A stretch of 64,000 bases of DNA. Origin: Ipomoea triloba (taxonomy: Eukaryota; Streptophyta; Magnoliopsida; Solanales; Convolvulaceae). The stretch covers positions 4,399,813-4,463,812 of the forward strand of contig NC_044923.1 of assembly GCF_003576645.1 (NCBI RefSeq), written 5' to 3'. Under the pieces are notes generated by a model. The model made no database searches. It saw only the letters and a program-made list of their open reading frames with translations, and was not told the DNA's origin. Each line of letters starts with the position of its first letter. Within the stretch, counting starts at the first letter, position 1. Position numbers and translations under genes: made by a program. This document shows positions 33,506-45,582 of this stretch, piece by piece.

Positions 33506-35434
33506 AAATATATCAGTAAAAATAAAAAGTCCATAAAATGAGAGGAAGTGATCCTACAATTTGATATGAGAGAAGTGGATATTAAAGAAATTTGACAATT
33601 TGTTCTCAAAAGGCAAAAGTGAAAAGCTGCTTTACAAAATCAGTTTTTACTTTTTAGGACCAACAAACTTGAGGGAATGTCACAAGATCGAATTCCGGTG
33701 ATAAGGTATCAGATAGACTGATACTAATAATAGAGTTAATACTAGTAATAGAGTTAATAGTACTCCAAAAAAAAAAAAGTTAAAAGCTATTTCAAAAAAT
33801 CATTTACCAAACATGCCTAGAGTTTTGGTAATTAAATTGGGTAGCTCATGATACCTTACCTAGCTCGTTCCTACGTAATAACCCGATGTAAATCATACTA
33901 AGATCGGAAGACCCTACGCGATGTCTTGACTGAGAAGGTGTTGACAAGTATCAAGTACGTGACTTTTTGGTACAAGAATCACATTCCACTTGGCCACTCA
34001 TTTGTGCCCTAACACATTATTTTTAAACAATAGTATATCTTACTAATCACAAAGTCACTAATTATCTTACCATGATCTTCACTAGTTATTTTCAATTATT
34101 TAGAATTGAGTGATCCTAAATCACATTTTAAAAACTCTCATAATACATGTTATTTCATACACAAAATTATAAATTAAAATCTTACTTAAAAGAGAATTTA
34201 ACTCCTCGTACAAAGTATCTTAATCATCTTAAGTTCATTGCATATAGATTCACTTCAAAGTCATATGAATGCATTCTTTAAGTCAATACGAAGATGCAAA
34301 CTTTGCTTTTAGATAGATAAAAGAAAAAAGTAGAATGAAAAGAAGAAGATGAAGAAAAATCATGCAAGCGTGTTTCAGTTGCGGCTTAGCACATTTGTCA
34401 CTTCCGATTTTTTACATCAAAGTTCAATATTATGGGTGATTTTACTTCTTTATAAAAAATAAAAAGTAAATAAAATAAAATAAAAAACATCCCCAGTGTA
34501 TTCAAATGAGAAGATCTAATGCAAGCATAGTGGGATCAAGACTTTTAATTTAATTTTATATGGATTGATAGTGTAAATTGGTTAAGGGTAGTGATCTGAG
34601 TTAATACTGTGTTAGAGAGTAATATAAAGTGGTTTTATTACTAATTAGAGTATAAAGTAAGTAAAATGAGACATTAAATGATTTAAAATGCGGAATTAAG
34701 AATGTATTTATACAAGTTAAGATACAAAGTAGTTTGCAAGTCCTTATATTAGGTACAACCAGAAGAGAATGCAAAAAGTTTTGGAAAAACCTTTGAGTTT
34801 GTAATGCGTATTGATTCTAATCAGTAAAACATATTTATTAAATATGGTGTAAATGATAGTAATATATATTTGGTTTAATATGATATTTAATTAACTAAAG
34901 TAAGTTGGTAAGTAATGTGTCTAAGGTAAGTACATATAATTAGATAAATTAATTTGACATATAATATTGAATTAACAGAATTTTTATTGTCTGGATAAAA
35001 CTAAAAGTACAATAACTTCAACACAATGTACAACTCCACAAGCATAAAAATAAAAATATAAACATAATTTACGGGTACTAACCTAAACCAGCCCTTTTAA
35101 TGTCAATGTCATGAAGAAATTAGAAAATTACAAAGGAAAAAATGAAAGTGAACAAATACATTCAAGAAATAAATAAATACTGGGGTATTTAAATTTTTAA
35201 AGAATATATTCTCATTAAAGTCAAAATTTATTAAAACTACTTACTATTGTCTGTTGAGGCTGACAGTAAACAATGTATAGACTGCAGAGAAACTGTTATA
35301 ATAAAATAAATTTTGCTAAAATGTCACTTACACTCAATAGCTGATTATGCTCATATAGGAACTCTGTTGCCTCAACAAATGGATCCAAATCTAAACCAAT
35401 TTGTCACCCCTTCCAAGTCTCTTGAAAAGCTGGA

Positions 35435-37750
35435 TTAACCAGAATTTCTGTCACCGCCAAATCCGGACTTCAAGAATCCTGCCTTGTCGAGATGGCTGAT
35501 GTCGCCCCAAACTTTGATGGTCCAATGATCGCCCTCAGACAAGTGAAATATATTGATAGATGTGTTTGTGATCTTCCCGACTGAGCGCCCGTTTGATGAA
35601 GCCCGTCTATGAAGTGCCCTGATCACGCCACCATGAGTAACCACCACTACTCGCTTACCTATGTAGGGGAAAAAAAAATGGATCATTTGTATGCAAATCG
35701 GTCTCTTTTCAAAGTATTCAAGCTTTCATGTCTATGATACATTGATACCTCTATGCTTCTCTGCAATCCTCTGCAAAGAAGATGTGCAGCGTTGAAAAAG
35801 TTGATCAAGGCTTTCTCCACCACCCTGGAAATGGAGGAAATTAACATCAAGAAAAAAAGGAATTCACTTGAGCAAAATATAGTTCATGTAGGAGTGTATT
35901 TATAAGAACTGCAAGTCTATTTAATTTATCAAAAGAAAAGGACTGCACATATGTAATTTACTGAAAAGGGGCAGGGCAGGTGACGAATAAAGATATAGTG
36001 CAGATGAAAATGCAATTGGTATAGAAGAGCTCACTGGGATTTCTTGATCAGTTCGGCGAGATACCATTGCTTTATATGCATTTGGACTTTTTTGAGATGC
36101 TTCAGACACAGTAAGGCCTTGAATATCACCTAGATGCCTTTCTCGTAGGTCTGGATCTTTAACAACCTGATGAAAAATATACAGAAAGAAAGGTTAACAT
36201 CACATGATTGAATAGTCTATCTTCTGCATGTAAGCCACAATCAAATTCATTGAAGGCCAAAACAATTACGCAAATTCTTTATTAGACCTAAGATTCAGTA
36301 AGACGGAACTTCCACTTTCTGCAATATAATTTGGTAGCAATGGACACCATACCTCAAGAACTCCACAGCTACTTGCTATTGTCTCTGCAGTCTCAAAAGC
36401 TCGCTTCAAATCAGATGAATATACCACAGATATCTTTGGCTCCCTGGAAAGTCGGTCGGCCACCTAAGGAAATGGTCTTAGACATTAGAGGTGAGGAGAA
36501 ATTGTGAACCAAGGGCATAAAATCATACTTCAAAGTCACTCATAACATACTGCATGGGCCTGCTGTCTCCCAATATCATTTAGCTCAACATCCAAGTGTC
36601 CCTGTTAAGGCAAATACCCAATTATTAGACAAGTAACAAGAAAATTCTCTAGAATTTGATAGGGAAAAGATTACACAGTGTAATTGATATTTGCTGCATA
36701 GAATTACAATCCAAAAATATGATTTTGTCTACTTGGGCTAGACTCCTTGGTCTTTTTCCAACATATAATAATTATATGCTTTAAAAAGCCTGCTTTTTTA
36801 AATTTCCAAAATGGGAGTATGAGTTTACCTGAATTCTTCCTTCTGCATTCCATTCAGTTTCACCATGACGGATTACGATAATCTCCGTACAATTCAGACT
36901 GACAATGTTGATATTTTCCTCACTTTGTGGAAGAACTCTAAACAATACATCCATGAAATTCCCAATCAAAATACATTAATAATTCTTCATGTGCCAATAT
37001 TGACACATACGCATGCGTCATTGCATGATCTTTTGCCCAACCATTTACTCTTGAGATACTAAACCGAAGTTCATTTGAATTTAAATAATTTTGGAACAAT
37101 TTAAAAAAAAAAAAAAAAAAAAAAAAAGAACACTACCAACAATTGCCAATTAAGAGGAAGATATAAAAGGAAGTTTGGGTGGAGCAATGACAGCTACTGT
37201 AAAATCGGGGCAGTCATAACTTTCATATACAGATTATTGAACAGAAAGAAACCAAGGAAACTATACTTCTAAAAGTATATAGCCTTTCTTTCTCTGAAAT
37301 AATTCATATTCCAGATTTCAGGTATCAAGTTTTACAATTAAAGATAGAGCATTTATCATTACAAAGCAATTCTTAATCCAAACTTTATGATCTCAGTATG
37401 CAAAATCAAGCCTTATAACATATAATTGCATTGTTTGCATCACTCTCATGGACACTCTACCCTTTTTCATGTTCTGTATATCCAAAGAATCTGATCATCC
37501 TTGCAGATATACACTTCAATTGGTTTCATTAGATATTTTTATTCATTTTCCGAATTTCAAAATTAGCACGAACATTCATTTTAGTTACTGTAATAACAAC
37601 AAAAACAGAAACATAAACAAAACCAAGAAACAGATGCCCACATCTTTTAAATTGAGGATAGTATCCATTAAATAACAAAATAGGACACAGAAGTGTTATC
37701 TAAAAATTTTCACACAATTATCAGCAAAGATCAGAATTTTACCCCTCCAT
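35435..37750 (-). CDS. Phosphoglycerate-mutase-like phosphatase (PGM-like 4 type), seven coding exons
   Basis: Exons on the minus strand: 37743-37750, 36829-36937, 36551-36601, 36353-36463, 36035-36166, 35749-35824, 35435-35658; all introns are GT-AG with compatible phase. The product has 236 residues. It carries the histidine-phosphatase motif IRHGE (R26-H27-G28-E29, H27 the phosphorylated histidine), LRERHLGD (acid E102), GGGES and VVVTHGGV with second histidine H171. The order and spacing match Arabidopsis At3g50520 (phosphoglycerate mutase-like 4). Family members of this kind are often broad phosphatases and not glycolytic mutases, so the substrate is open. The first exon (ATGGAGGG, good initiation context) is inferred. 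An alternative is initiation at 36954 within the extended second exon, giving 239 residues. Confidence 0.88.
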
Positions 37751-38107
37751 GTCAGGATGATTGAGATGATTGTTGGCTGAGCCCAAAGCTTTCCGATAAA
37801 TAATTGAGCTTTAGGTTAAATGAACACTCCACCCGTCCTTCGAATCAGGTATCAATTTCTGTTTTCGAAGCAATCAGACAGCAGAAATGAAACCAAAGAT
37901 TCAAAAACTTCCACTCATTACAAAATTGAGCGGATTATCTAACATAGAGAAGAAAGAGGAAATTGCTTATTGAACTCTGCTACTGCTAGACATTTCATCG
38001 AACAAGGGAATATTGCCAGGAATAACCGAATATATCAAATGGGCCGTATCAGCCCAACTCCATATTAGACAATTATTATTAAATGAACCATAGTCCATAC
38101 AAGTCTA

Positions 38108-38238
38108 TAGATCATAGACAATTATTATTATTATGTAGTATCTGTTCATAACTATTTTCTCAACCTACTGAAACACAAAGAGTCAACAATTCTTCCAGTG
38201 AGACTCGACCCACTCCCATCATCCATATGGGAGTGTAA
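38108..38238 (-). mobile_element. tRNA-derived SINE, group 1, copy 2 (diverged)
   Basis: On the minus strand: tttacactcccatatggatg, atgggagtgggtcgagtctc (B-box region) and, near the end, tgaacagatactacataata. These match the central and 3' parts of 32103-32234 and 48926-49076. The 5' A-box part is missing or unrecognisable and the tail is ATA-rich. Confidence 0.7.
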
Positions 38239-38892
38239 ACTGTAAATGGATTCAAAAATAAATTGAGCTACTATACCGTATCGGGCGGGTTTTCATGTTT
38301 CACCAACCAAACAAATGTATATTTAATGTTCAAAATTTTAGGACCACGTAATGATGATGATGGGCTGTATTGTCAGGTTAATATCACAATTCACAAGCAG
38401 ATGAAAGCAGCTAGCCCAGTTCCCATAAAACTCTCAGATCAATTCAACTTTAATTTGCAGCAGACTGCAAGAAAACCCAACATTATATGTTTTTTTGACA
38501 TTTCTATCTACTCAGAGAATGTTTTATACCATGAAAAATTCCCTTTTTACTGTCTTCTTTCCCCTTCTATCCGCTCAGAGAATGTCTTTTTACAGTGGGT
38601 AACAAATATTAAACCAATTTCTCATATATGCAGGCTTGTAATGGTACTGCTGACTTCTCAGTTCTGATGGGCAATGTTAAGAATAAGACAAAGGTTTTGG
38701 GACCATATGTATATCAAATTTTTGTCCTTTTTCTGTGGATAGACTTTGGAGCTTCTAAGGAATACCGACAACTCCAGGCTTGATATGATCTTTCAACTTT
38801 GTTTACAGTTTGCATTGTATTCTCACTTCAGATTACATACATGGCTGCAGGGAATGTCATGGCTGCCCACGCATACAACTCAATTGGTTCTT

Positions 38893-39050
38893 AGAGCATC
38901 CCCAATAAACATAGATTTTGATGAGTTTTTGCAAGTGTGACGGTGAAAGACAGGAAAATAAAAAAGGAAATTTGAAGAAAAAAAAAACAATTATCTACCT
39001 ATTGTCAGGGTGCACGTGCCCAGCTGGGCGCTAATTTTGCTCCTCACTGG
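38893..39050 (+). repeat. Dispersed GC-core repeat, copy 3 (diverged)
   Basis: gagcatccccaataaacata, then gatgagtttttgcaagtgtg, then an A-rich section and a GC-rich end with gtcagggtgcacgtgcccag and ctgggcgctaattttgctcc. The order of blocks matches copies at 10.2 and 22.9 kb, with more divergence and a shorter core. Confidence 0.5.
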
Positions 39051-40488
39051 ATTGAAACTTTGCCTTTTCTGAATCTTGGTGGGTACCACGCAACAGGCAA
39101 AAACCAGGTGCTTGAGTTATGAAAAGCCAGCAAAAAAAAACATCTCCATTTGTTGAAAAATCATCTTCAAGTTTTAGGCAAGCAAAAACCACTTAAAATC
39201 TATTATTGTGGAAGTCCTCGTGGTAAATTAAGAGTAAGGACGCATGATTGAATCTGGCAGTCACAATGTAGGAGTTACAGTACTTAATGTGATAGGCTCT
39301 TTGTAGACAATACATTAAGCACTGATCTTTCAGTCCATTCATCTAATGAGCGACTGAGTCATCGTAATTTACCGTCTATTATCATGTGGAGTTGAAGTGT
39401 GGGGCCTGACGCGAAGGAATGCAATGGTTAGATGACTGGTTTTAATATGCCTTCATTACATTCCATTATTTTGAAACTTAGCCTTCTTTCTTCCATTATT
39501 ATCCAGTCTAGGGCTCTAGTCTTGCTATAAGAGGGTACTTATTGCTTATTAATGTTAATTATTCATTATTGGTATACTCATTAAAGTAAATGTTTATTTC
39601 TCCAGTATGTATTAATGTTCATTGACTGTTTATTTCACCACTTGCACATTTCTTGTTTAGTGTTAGGTTGATATAAACAATATAATAATTTAGTGGGGTA
39701 ATAGAAGTTGAAATATGGAGGATTTGTAGGGGGCCTCCATTTCGCATGGGGTAAAGGTTATCGATGTGTTATATTTGAAATTGATTCGAAGAGATAGACC
39801 GGTAAAGATGTTACTTAAATCGTTCTTCTCAAAAGGTTGAATCCCCAACTCGACAGAGCATCTGGAGGATATAAATCATGGTAACTCAACTGAACACAGA
39901 GGTTGTGTGTCCTTCAGTTTGAGAGGTTGCTCCTATTCAATTCATGATCTTTCTTCCAAAACTTCACCTATGTGACCAACTGAGCTGCACTATCCATGCT
40001 GGCAAGATGCTACTTAACCTTATTGGAGAGTGTATACGTTTGCGAAGGTAGTGGGAGATCAAAATTGAATATATGTTGTAACAAAGGTGGAATTACCTTA
40101 AAATTGAATGTATCTATAAGAGTAAAAGAGGGGTTTGGATGTGAGGGTTCGTCTTCATGTTTATATCAGCAAAAAGTTTTGTAGGAGGAGAAGACTAATG
40201 TGTCATATATAGTCTTGATCGGTCATGTATCGACTTAATATCGCTCCGTCTCGAAGTGTCCCTTCACTTTCAAAAGAAAAAATCAATTATTATGGTCTTG
40301 TGATCAAACTTTTGTCTAGTCTCATATCAAAAGGGATGCTCTCTCCATCCCAATTAATGCACCTAGAAGGCTAGAAGATACCCTTCTTATCTCAATTCCT
40401 AGAGAGCTTCACTATCAAAGCATCAATAATTTCACAAACTCATTCTCCTCTCCTCTCCTCTCCTCAGTCCTCAGCCCAGGGAGCTCAA

Positions 40489-41628
40489 ATGGCACCCCCA
40501 TTGTCAAAACAGCTAGGACAGTTCCTCCAAGAACAACAAGAACCTTTCACCTTACAACTCTACCTTCATGAGAGAGGCCGTGTAACCTGCAATTCTTCCA
40601 ACTCAGAACCAAACTTCCCAGCAGCCTCAGCAAATTCCTGCAAGTTCTTGAAGGGCACAAATTTGCTCCCAAGATGTCTACACCTTGTGAAGGCTGTGCT
40701 TGGCAAGCTTGCCCTCGACCCGAAAATCAAGAAAATCCAAGATTCTACTGAGAGTGACAATTTCTCCTCTGCTACAAGTGCAGATAGTGATGCAGAAGAT
40801 GCTGGTCCAACAAGAATCACCTCTGCCCTTCATGGGAAACAGGTAAAATTTTCGATTCCTCAAAGGAGTTAATTCTTACTATTGGGAAAAGTTCCCCATT
40901 GCCAATTCAAATTGGTTGTTTATAAAAGCTTACAGGTTGTTGCAGACAGAAAGATGAGAGCCAAGTGTGGTGAAGATAGTAAGCAACTCAGCCCTGTCTC
41001 AGTTCTTGAAGAAACAGAAACAGAATCCTCTGAGGATGATGATGATGGTATAGTAAACCCCACATCCAATTTCATGTTATGTGAACAAAACCAATAACGC
41101 TTATTATTACGTAAAAAAAATTATAACTTGTAACCAACTGGTGCTGGACTTGACCTTTAGGCCTCTGTCCAACAATTTCCTAGCCAACTGGTGCTGGCCT
41201 GAAAGTCTGAGACATAGACTCTATCATTAATCTATCTTAGTATACTTTTAATTTGTTGATGTGACTTTTCTTAAATTTGGTCTTGTCCATGAAAAACAGA
41301 ATGTTTTGTGGGCATGTCGGATGGGACAAATCTTCTAACTCCAGTAGTGTACAGCAAGAACAAGATTGCCAGACAACAAAGTGGGAGAGCCTTGGATTCA
41401 GATAAACTATGGAAGCTGATATGTGAGAGCTTAGTGATGTGGAGCCAAGATTCAGTTGATGAAACTAACATCAACCATCTGGTTCTTTCTGATTTCATGG
41501 CTTCTGGCAAAGAATGGAGGGGTGTTGGTGAAGTTCAGGGAAAGGAAATTGGGGTGAGGATTTGTGGTGTAATTTTGGAGGATATTTTCTGTGAAATTGT
41601 GAGGGATTTGATCAGATTTGGTGCATGA
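40489..41628 (+). CDS. DUF4378 (TRM-like) protein, three exons
   Basis: Exons 40489-40842, 40936-41047 and 41300-41628, with GT-AG introns at phases 0 and 1. The product has 264 residues. The N-terminus MAPPLSKQLGQFLQEQQEPF is followed by an acidic, Ser-rich linker (SATSADSDAEDAG, then ETESSEDDDDE). The C-terminal part from about 200 (KLWKLICESLVMWSQDSVDE, then HLVLSDFMASGKEWRG, EIGVRICGVILEDIFCEIVR, DLI) is the DUF4378 domain found at the end of TON1-recruiting-motif (TRM/LONGIFOLIA) proteins, which act at cortical microtubules. This protein is short for that family and could be one of the small single-domain relatives. A microtubule role is an inference. Confidence 0.85.
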
Positions 41629-42222
41629 AATTTAATGCTTATTAGTTGCATACAATTGAGAATACCCTTGTTTCACCGTCGCCGAATTGTATTAGCTGTT
41701 TTGACGAGGAATTAGATTAACAGTTTGTGGGGAAATGTTTTGTAAAATTAGTTATTTACAGTTAGTAGGTAAAGGTAAAAAGACAAATCCTCAATTGTAA
41801 TAACTTGTTTAGTGGTGTAAATTAATATACTCTTTTATCTTTCTCTCTCTCTCTTTTTTTTTTATCGAAATGAGCAGATTATCTGAAGTAGAAACTAAAC
41901 AAATCACTTATCAATTTTATCTTCTTTTTAAAAAAAAATGGATTAAAAAGAATAGTTACCCGAACGAAAAAAAAAAAAAAAAAACTAAACAAATCACCCA
42001 TCACATCGACCTCTTAGAGAGGGAGTGGCCCATTTTGTCTTCCTCTATGTCCTATCACATGGTCGAGGGGAGGCTCTTCAAAATAAGCAATTCCTAGGGA
42101 TTAAGTGACTTTATTATGCTCTCTATAGATGTACATTTCTAATTTTGTCTTTGATCATCTTATAAGTCCATGTATATACAGACTTGCAAGTAACAAGTGT
42201 TGATAAATCTAATCTATTTTGG

Positions 42223-42865
42223 TAGATCAATGGTTGAGATTTGTTATAATAAAAATAAGAGAAAAATGAGTGGGTCAATTTTGTAAATAGGAATAAGGGT
42301 CTATATGTCATCCAACTACATAGCAAATTACATTTGGGCCATCAAATTAAAAAAAAAAAAAAACAATTAGGTGCCCAAAAATGCAAAATCATGCAATCTA
42401 ACCTTAAAATGACATGTTGACCCGGTGATATGCTAGCTTGGCAGTTATTGAATTTAAAAATACTTTTAAAAATTTTTATTTTAATAAAATAATTATTAAT
42501 TTAAAAAAATCATGTTCACAAGTCTCCGTGGCTAGTTGTAAATAATTACTCCATCTGTCTCATTTTACCTGTCCTATTTACTATTTATTAGTCAAACCAA
42601 CTCTTTTTTCTTTGCTTATTTTCTTTAGTAATTTTTTATTATTTTTAAATTTAATTTTTTGTGTTTAATAATACTTTTAATGTAGTTTCTAAATATATAA
42701 ATTTTTTATATTAATGCTAAACTTAATATTATGAAAAATTAGATTAAAAATTACTTCAGTCAAGCATCGTTAAACGAACCAGACAACTATTTTGGGACAG
42801 AGGTAGTATAAAATTAACCTCAATTGTTTTTACTAAAACTCTTGATCATTGATAAACTAATGGAC
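42223..42865 (+). mobile_element. MITE split by later insertions
   Basis: The left part at 42223-42291 (ggtagatcaatggttgagat to gggtcaattttgtaaatag) and the right part at about 42808-42865 (tataaaattaacctcaattg to actcttgatcattgataaac) together match the uninterrupted element at 26938-27058. The intervening roughly 515 bp contain an unidentified repeat-like block and a Stowaway MITE. Confidence 0.6.
42549..42806 (+). mobile_element. Stowaway (Tc1/mariner-type) MITE, 258 bp
   Basis: The left end ctccatctgtctcatttta and the right end ttttgggacagaggtag are inverted repeats of the classical Stowaway type (CTCCCTCCGTCCC), flanked by a TA duplication at 42547-42548 and 42807-42808. The interior is AT-rich and non-coding. 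Similar internal sequence near 6545-6700 may be a remnant of the same group. Confidence 0.85.
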
Positions 42866-43833
42866 AACTAACATCAGTCTACACATTTTATAATAAAAAA
42901 GTTGTTCTCATTTGAAGTCCGCATATATATACGCACAGACACAAACTCCCTATTAAGTAAATACCACTAGCACTTGCTGCGTTTTAAATCGTTAGAAAGA
43001 CAAAGAAGTAAATACTAAATAATAGAAGCATACATCCCGTGAAGTTTGGTTAATTCTCAAAATTGAATGAGGAAATAAATTGATAGCAATAGTCAAAATT
43101 GTGTTTCACTTTTAAATTTGAACACTGACGTGAAGTAGGAGAAATGATAGATTAATATATAGTATGTTTGAGAAAATTTGTTGAAAAAAAGACAAAAGAG
43201 AACTACAAAAGAATGATACTATTCTCCATAGCAAAGATGAAAACAATTTTTATTTTTTTTCATTTTATAACTTTTTCTCGGATACATGCATGAAAAAAGA
43301 ATAACGTACAAATTAGAAATTATGTAAAACAAGATCACGTAACTTCTTAAGAATGTGCAAGTAAGAGCGTTCAAACACTAGATGCATGACGGGTCATGAA
43401 ATTCATGAAAACCCTACTTCATACTTTGTCCAAATAAAATCGTCTAATTAGCAGAAAAATTAATTTCTTGCAAATTTGAAACTTGTAATTATCAACTAAA
43501 AAATCAGCTGAACTAAGATTATCCTCATGATTGAGTGTCATTTTTCTTCACAATTTATAAATTTTAAACTTGATCGCTAAGCGCCTCACAAAATCACATT
43601 CAATCATAAATTAAGCATTCTACATTTGGACATCATTCCATGAGAAAACATCACTCATCCATATATATTATTATTCATTCAAAATTAAAAGTGAAAATTC
43701 AGAGCTATAATCTTCCTAAAGATTATAGTCGAATACATAGAGTATATCTTTATAACTACATTTTTATTATTTTATAAATGTTTAAAAAAAAACTATAATT
43801 TCTAAATTTTTGATGCGATAAAAATATGAAGAA

Positions 43834-44292
43834 TTAAGGAGTCCATTTCATACAAACATCTTCTTCTCCATGCGATCTTGCAATCGGAAGCTGCGAAACT
43901 CTCACAATCTTTTCCTCCATCACACTGCACGAATTCTTACACGAAAAGAACAAATTTCCGCCGCCGTTATTCCTCTTCTTCTTCTTCTTCGCCGCCGCCT
44001 TCTTTACTCCGGCGCCGCCGCCGCCGGCGTCATCTCTGCTAAACCACGCAAACCTGTTCCCTTTGGACGGCCTAACGACGCTCTTTGTACACTCCCTGTA
44101 CGCGATCAAGAACGGATCATCTTGCTCCCTCATCCCCCCTTTCTGCGACGGATTCCGCAGCGCCGCCGCGGGCGGCGGCGGCGGCAGCTTGGGGTTTTGG
44201 AGGAACGGAAACTGCGGCGGCGTCTCCTTTCTGACGCCGGGCTTTTTCTCCCACGAAAAAGGCACGTCTCCCTTGTGATCTTCTTTGCCCAT
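43834..44292 (-). CDS. Small plant protein with VPFSWEKKPGVRK motif, function unknown
   Basis: 152 residues in one exon. It starts MGKEDHKGDVPFSWEKKPG; the VPFSWEKKPGVRK block (10-22) marks a family of small plant proteins, related in this motif to DUF688-type proteins, with no assigned activity. A proline run follows (LPPPPP), then DPFLIAYRECTKS (about 59-71) and a Gly-rich and Lys-rich low-complexity section. The C-terminus ends CMKWTP. The gene is much more GC-rich than its flanks, and plus-strand frames across it are shadows. A TATA box lies about 60 bp upstream on the minus strand. Confidence 0.8.
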   Translation of the reverse strand: MGKEDHKGDVPFSWEKKPGVRKETPPQFPFLQNPKLPPPPPAAALRNPSQKGGMREQDDPFLIAYRECTKSVVRPSKGNRFAWFSRDDAGGGGAGVKKAAAKKKKKRNNGGGNLFFSCKNSCSVMEEKIVRVSQLPIARSHGEEDVCMKWTP

Positions 44293-44351
44293 TTTTTAAT
44301 TTCGCCCCGAGCCTATAAATTTGTGAGATTTTGTTTCTGTGATTGATCGGA

Positions 44352-44359
44352 TATTTATA
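44352..44359 (-). promoter_or_regulatory. Probable TATA box for the gene at 43834-44292
   Basis: The minus strand reads ctccctataaatatccg, about 60 bases before the ATG at 44292. Its position is consistent with a short leader of about 30 bases. Confidence 0.6.
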
Positions 44360-45510
44360 GGGAGATTAGAGAATTGAAAGGGGGATTGGGGAGTTACGAA
44401 TCTGCATAAAAGTGGTGGCTGTTCATGTGCTCTGTGTCAGCTAACGGCAAAGCTTGGCTTTAGTGAAGCAATGAAAGCGTGAAAGGAAGGAGATGAGTGG
44501 GTTTACATGTAGCTTTTTAACAGAAACTTATTAACATATTTAGATGTTATATAAGGATGGTGAACAAATAATGTGCACATAGTTGAGTGGAAGAATTAGC
44601 TTCTCACGTCATCAACCCCTACGTCTTACACTCCTTTTATCACAAATTCTTCCGAAAAGTTTCAACCCTTTCCGTTACGGAGTTTGGTAGAGAAGGTAAA
44701 TTTGTTAACGCGTATGGATGATTTATAAGATAAATTTTATTTTTAATAATCTATCTTAAGTTGGGTGATCACTTTTAACCCTCAACTGTATAAAAACACC
44801 GAGACAAATATAGCTCTCTCTAATTGTTTTGTTTTCGTTTTTGGTCTTCTATCATAATTATAGACGAGTGTAAGGACAATCTAGTAATTTATCATAGCAT
44901 AACTCTTATTTACATATTGTGTAGTAGTATACATTTAAATGAAACTCTAATTTATTTTTATCTCACCAATTTGTAGTGGTGAAGATTAGGGCCTTTTCAA
45001 CAAACAAAGTTTAGATTAAGATTTCTTTTAACTTTATATGAGTACAAAAATCATAAATAATTGGGTGTTAAGAAATTAGGAGGTAATTGTCCTTTTTCCC
45101 AGCATATATTTGCCAAAAGTTATTACCGCAGATCAAAAGCAGCAAAGATGTTATAGTCAATGGACTTATATCCGTCATTTTTTAAGTCAATGACAAAAGT
45201 GATCATGTTTTTCTGAAAACACAAAAGTGATCATGTTATTAAAGACAAATGATCAAAAATGAAATTAATCTTGATTTACAAGTTTTTAAAATCGTACAAT
45301 CCCAGTCATCTGTGAAATTAACAATGCTATTAACTTTTTTTGTCGATTGTTAGAAATAGTAACCGATGACCACTTTTGAAAAAAATTAACCTAGACGCTC
45401 CTAAGTCGAGGCGAATTGCTTCCTAAACGGCCAACTAGGCCGAGTCGGCCTTGCTAATTTTTTATTATATTTATATATTTTATATTTATTTATTTATATA
45501 AATAATAGAA

Positions 45511-45511
<1 letters not shown>

Positions 45512-45581
<70 letters not shown>
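45512..45581. repeat. (TA)n microsatellite
   Basis: About 70 bp of TA dinucleotides inside a possible decayed element. Confidence 0.95.

Positions 45582-45582
<1 letters not shown>

Larger units (their letters stand above)
29978..35434. other. Spacer with local duplications, a SINE and a foldback element
   Basis: No supported gene. It holds a roughly 40-bp duplication (30431-30470 and 30570-30606), a larger direct duplication (30757-31040 and 31080-31322), a SINE (32103-32234) and a foldback element (33068-33505). Sequence at 31840-32000 (ggggccggtgcctccttgtg and what follows) looks like a decayed repeat. The 3' UTR of the phosphatase gene probably extends leftward from 35434. Confidence 0.45.
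37751..40488. other. Divergent intergenic region between phosphatase and DUF4378 genes
   Basis: Contains the presumed leader of the phosphatase gene (37751 to about 37900, minus), a MITE remnant near 38068-38125, a minus-strand SINE (38108-38238) and the third copy of the GC-core repeat (38893-39050). No supported gene. The open frame at 38263-38667 lacks domains. A CTCCT run at 40445-40465 marks the leader of the next gene. Confidence 0.45.
41629..43833. other. Spacer with nested MITEs
   Basis: No supported gene. Holds the split MITE (42223-42865) and the Stowaway element (42549-42806) inside it. The remainder (42870-43800) is AT-rich with nothing recognisable. The 3' UTRs of the two flanking convergent genes probably occupy its ends. 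Confidence 0.5.

Noticed and set aside
38263..38667. 134-codon plus-strand frame
   Set aside because: No motif recognised, no codon bias distinct from the spacer, and no splice or promoter support.
43870..44346. Plus-strand frames of 71 and 158 codons
   Set aside because: Arg/Leu-rich antisense shadows of the GC-rich gene at 43834-44292.
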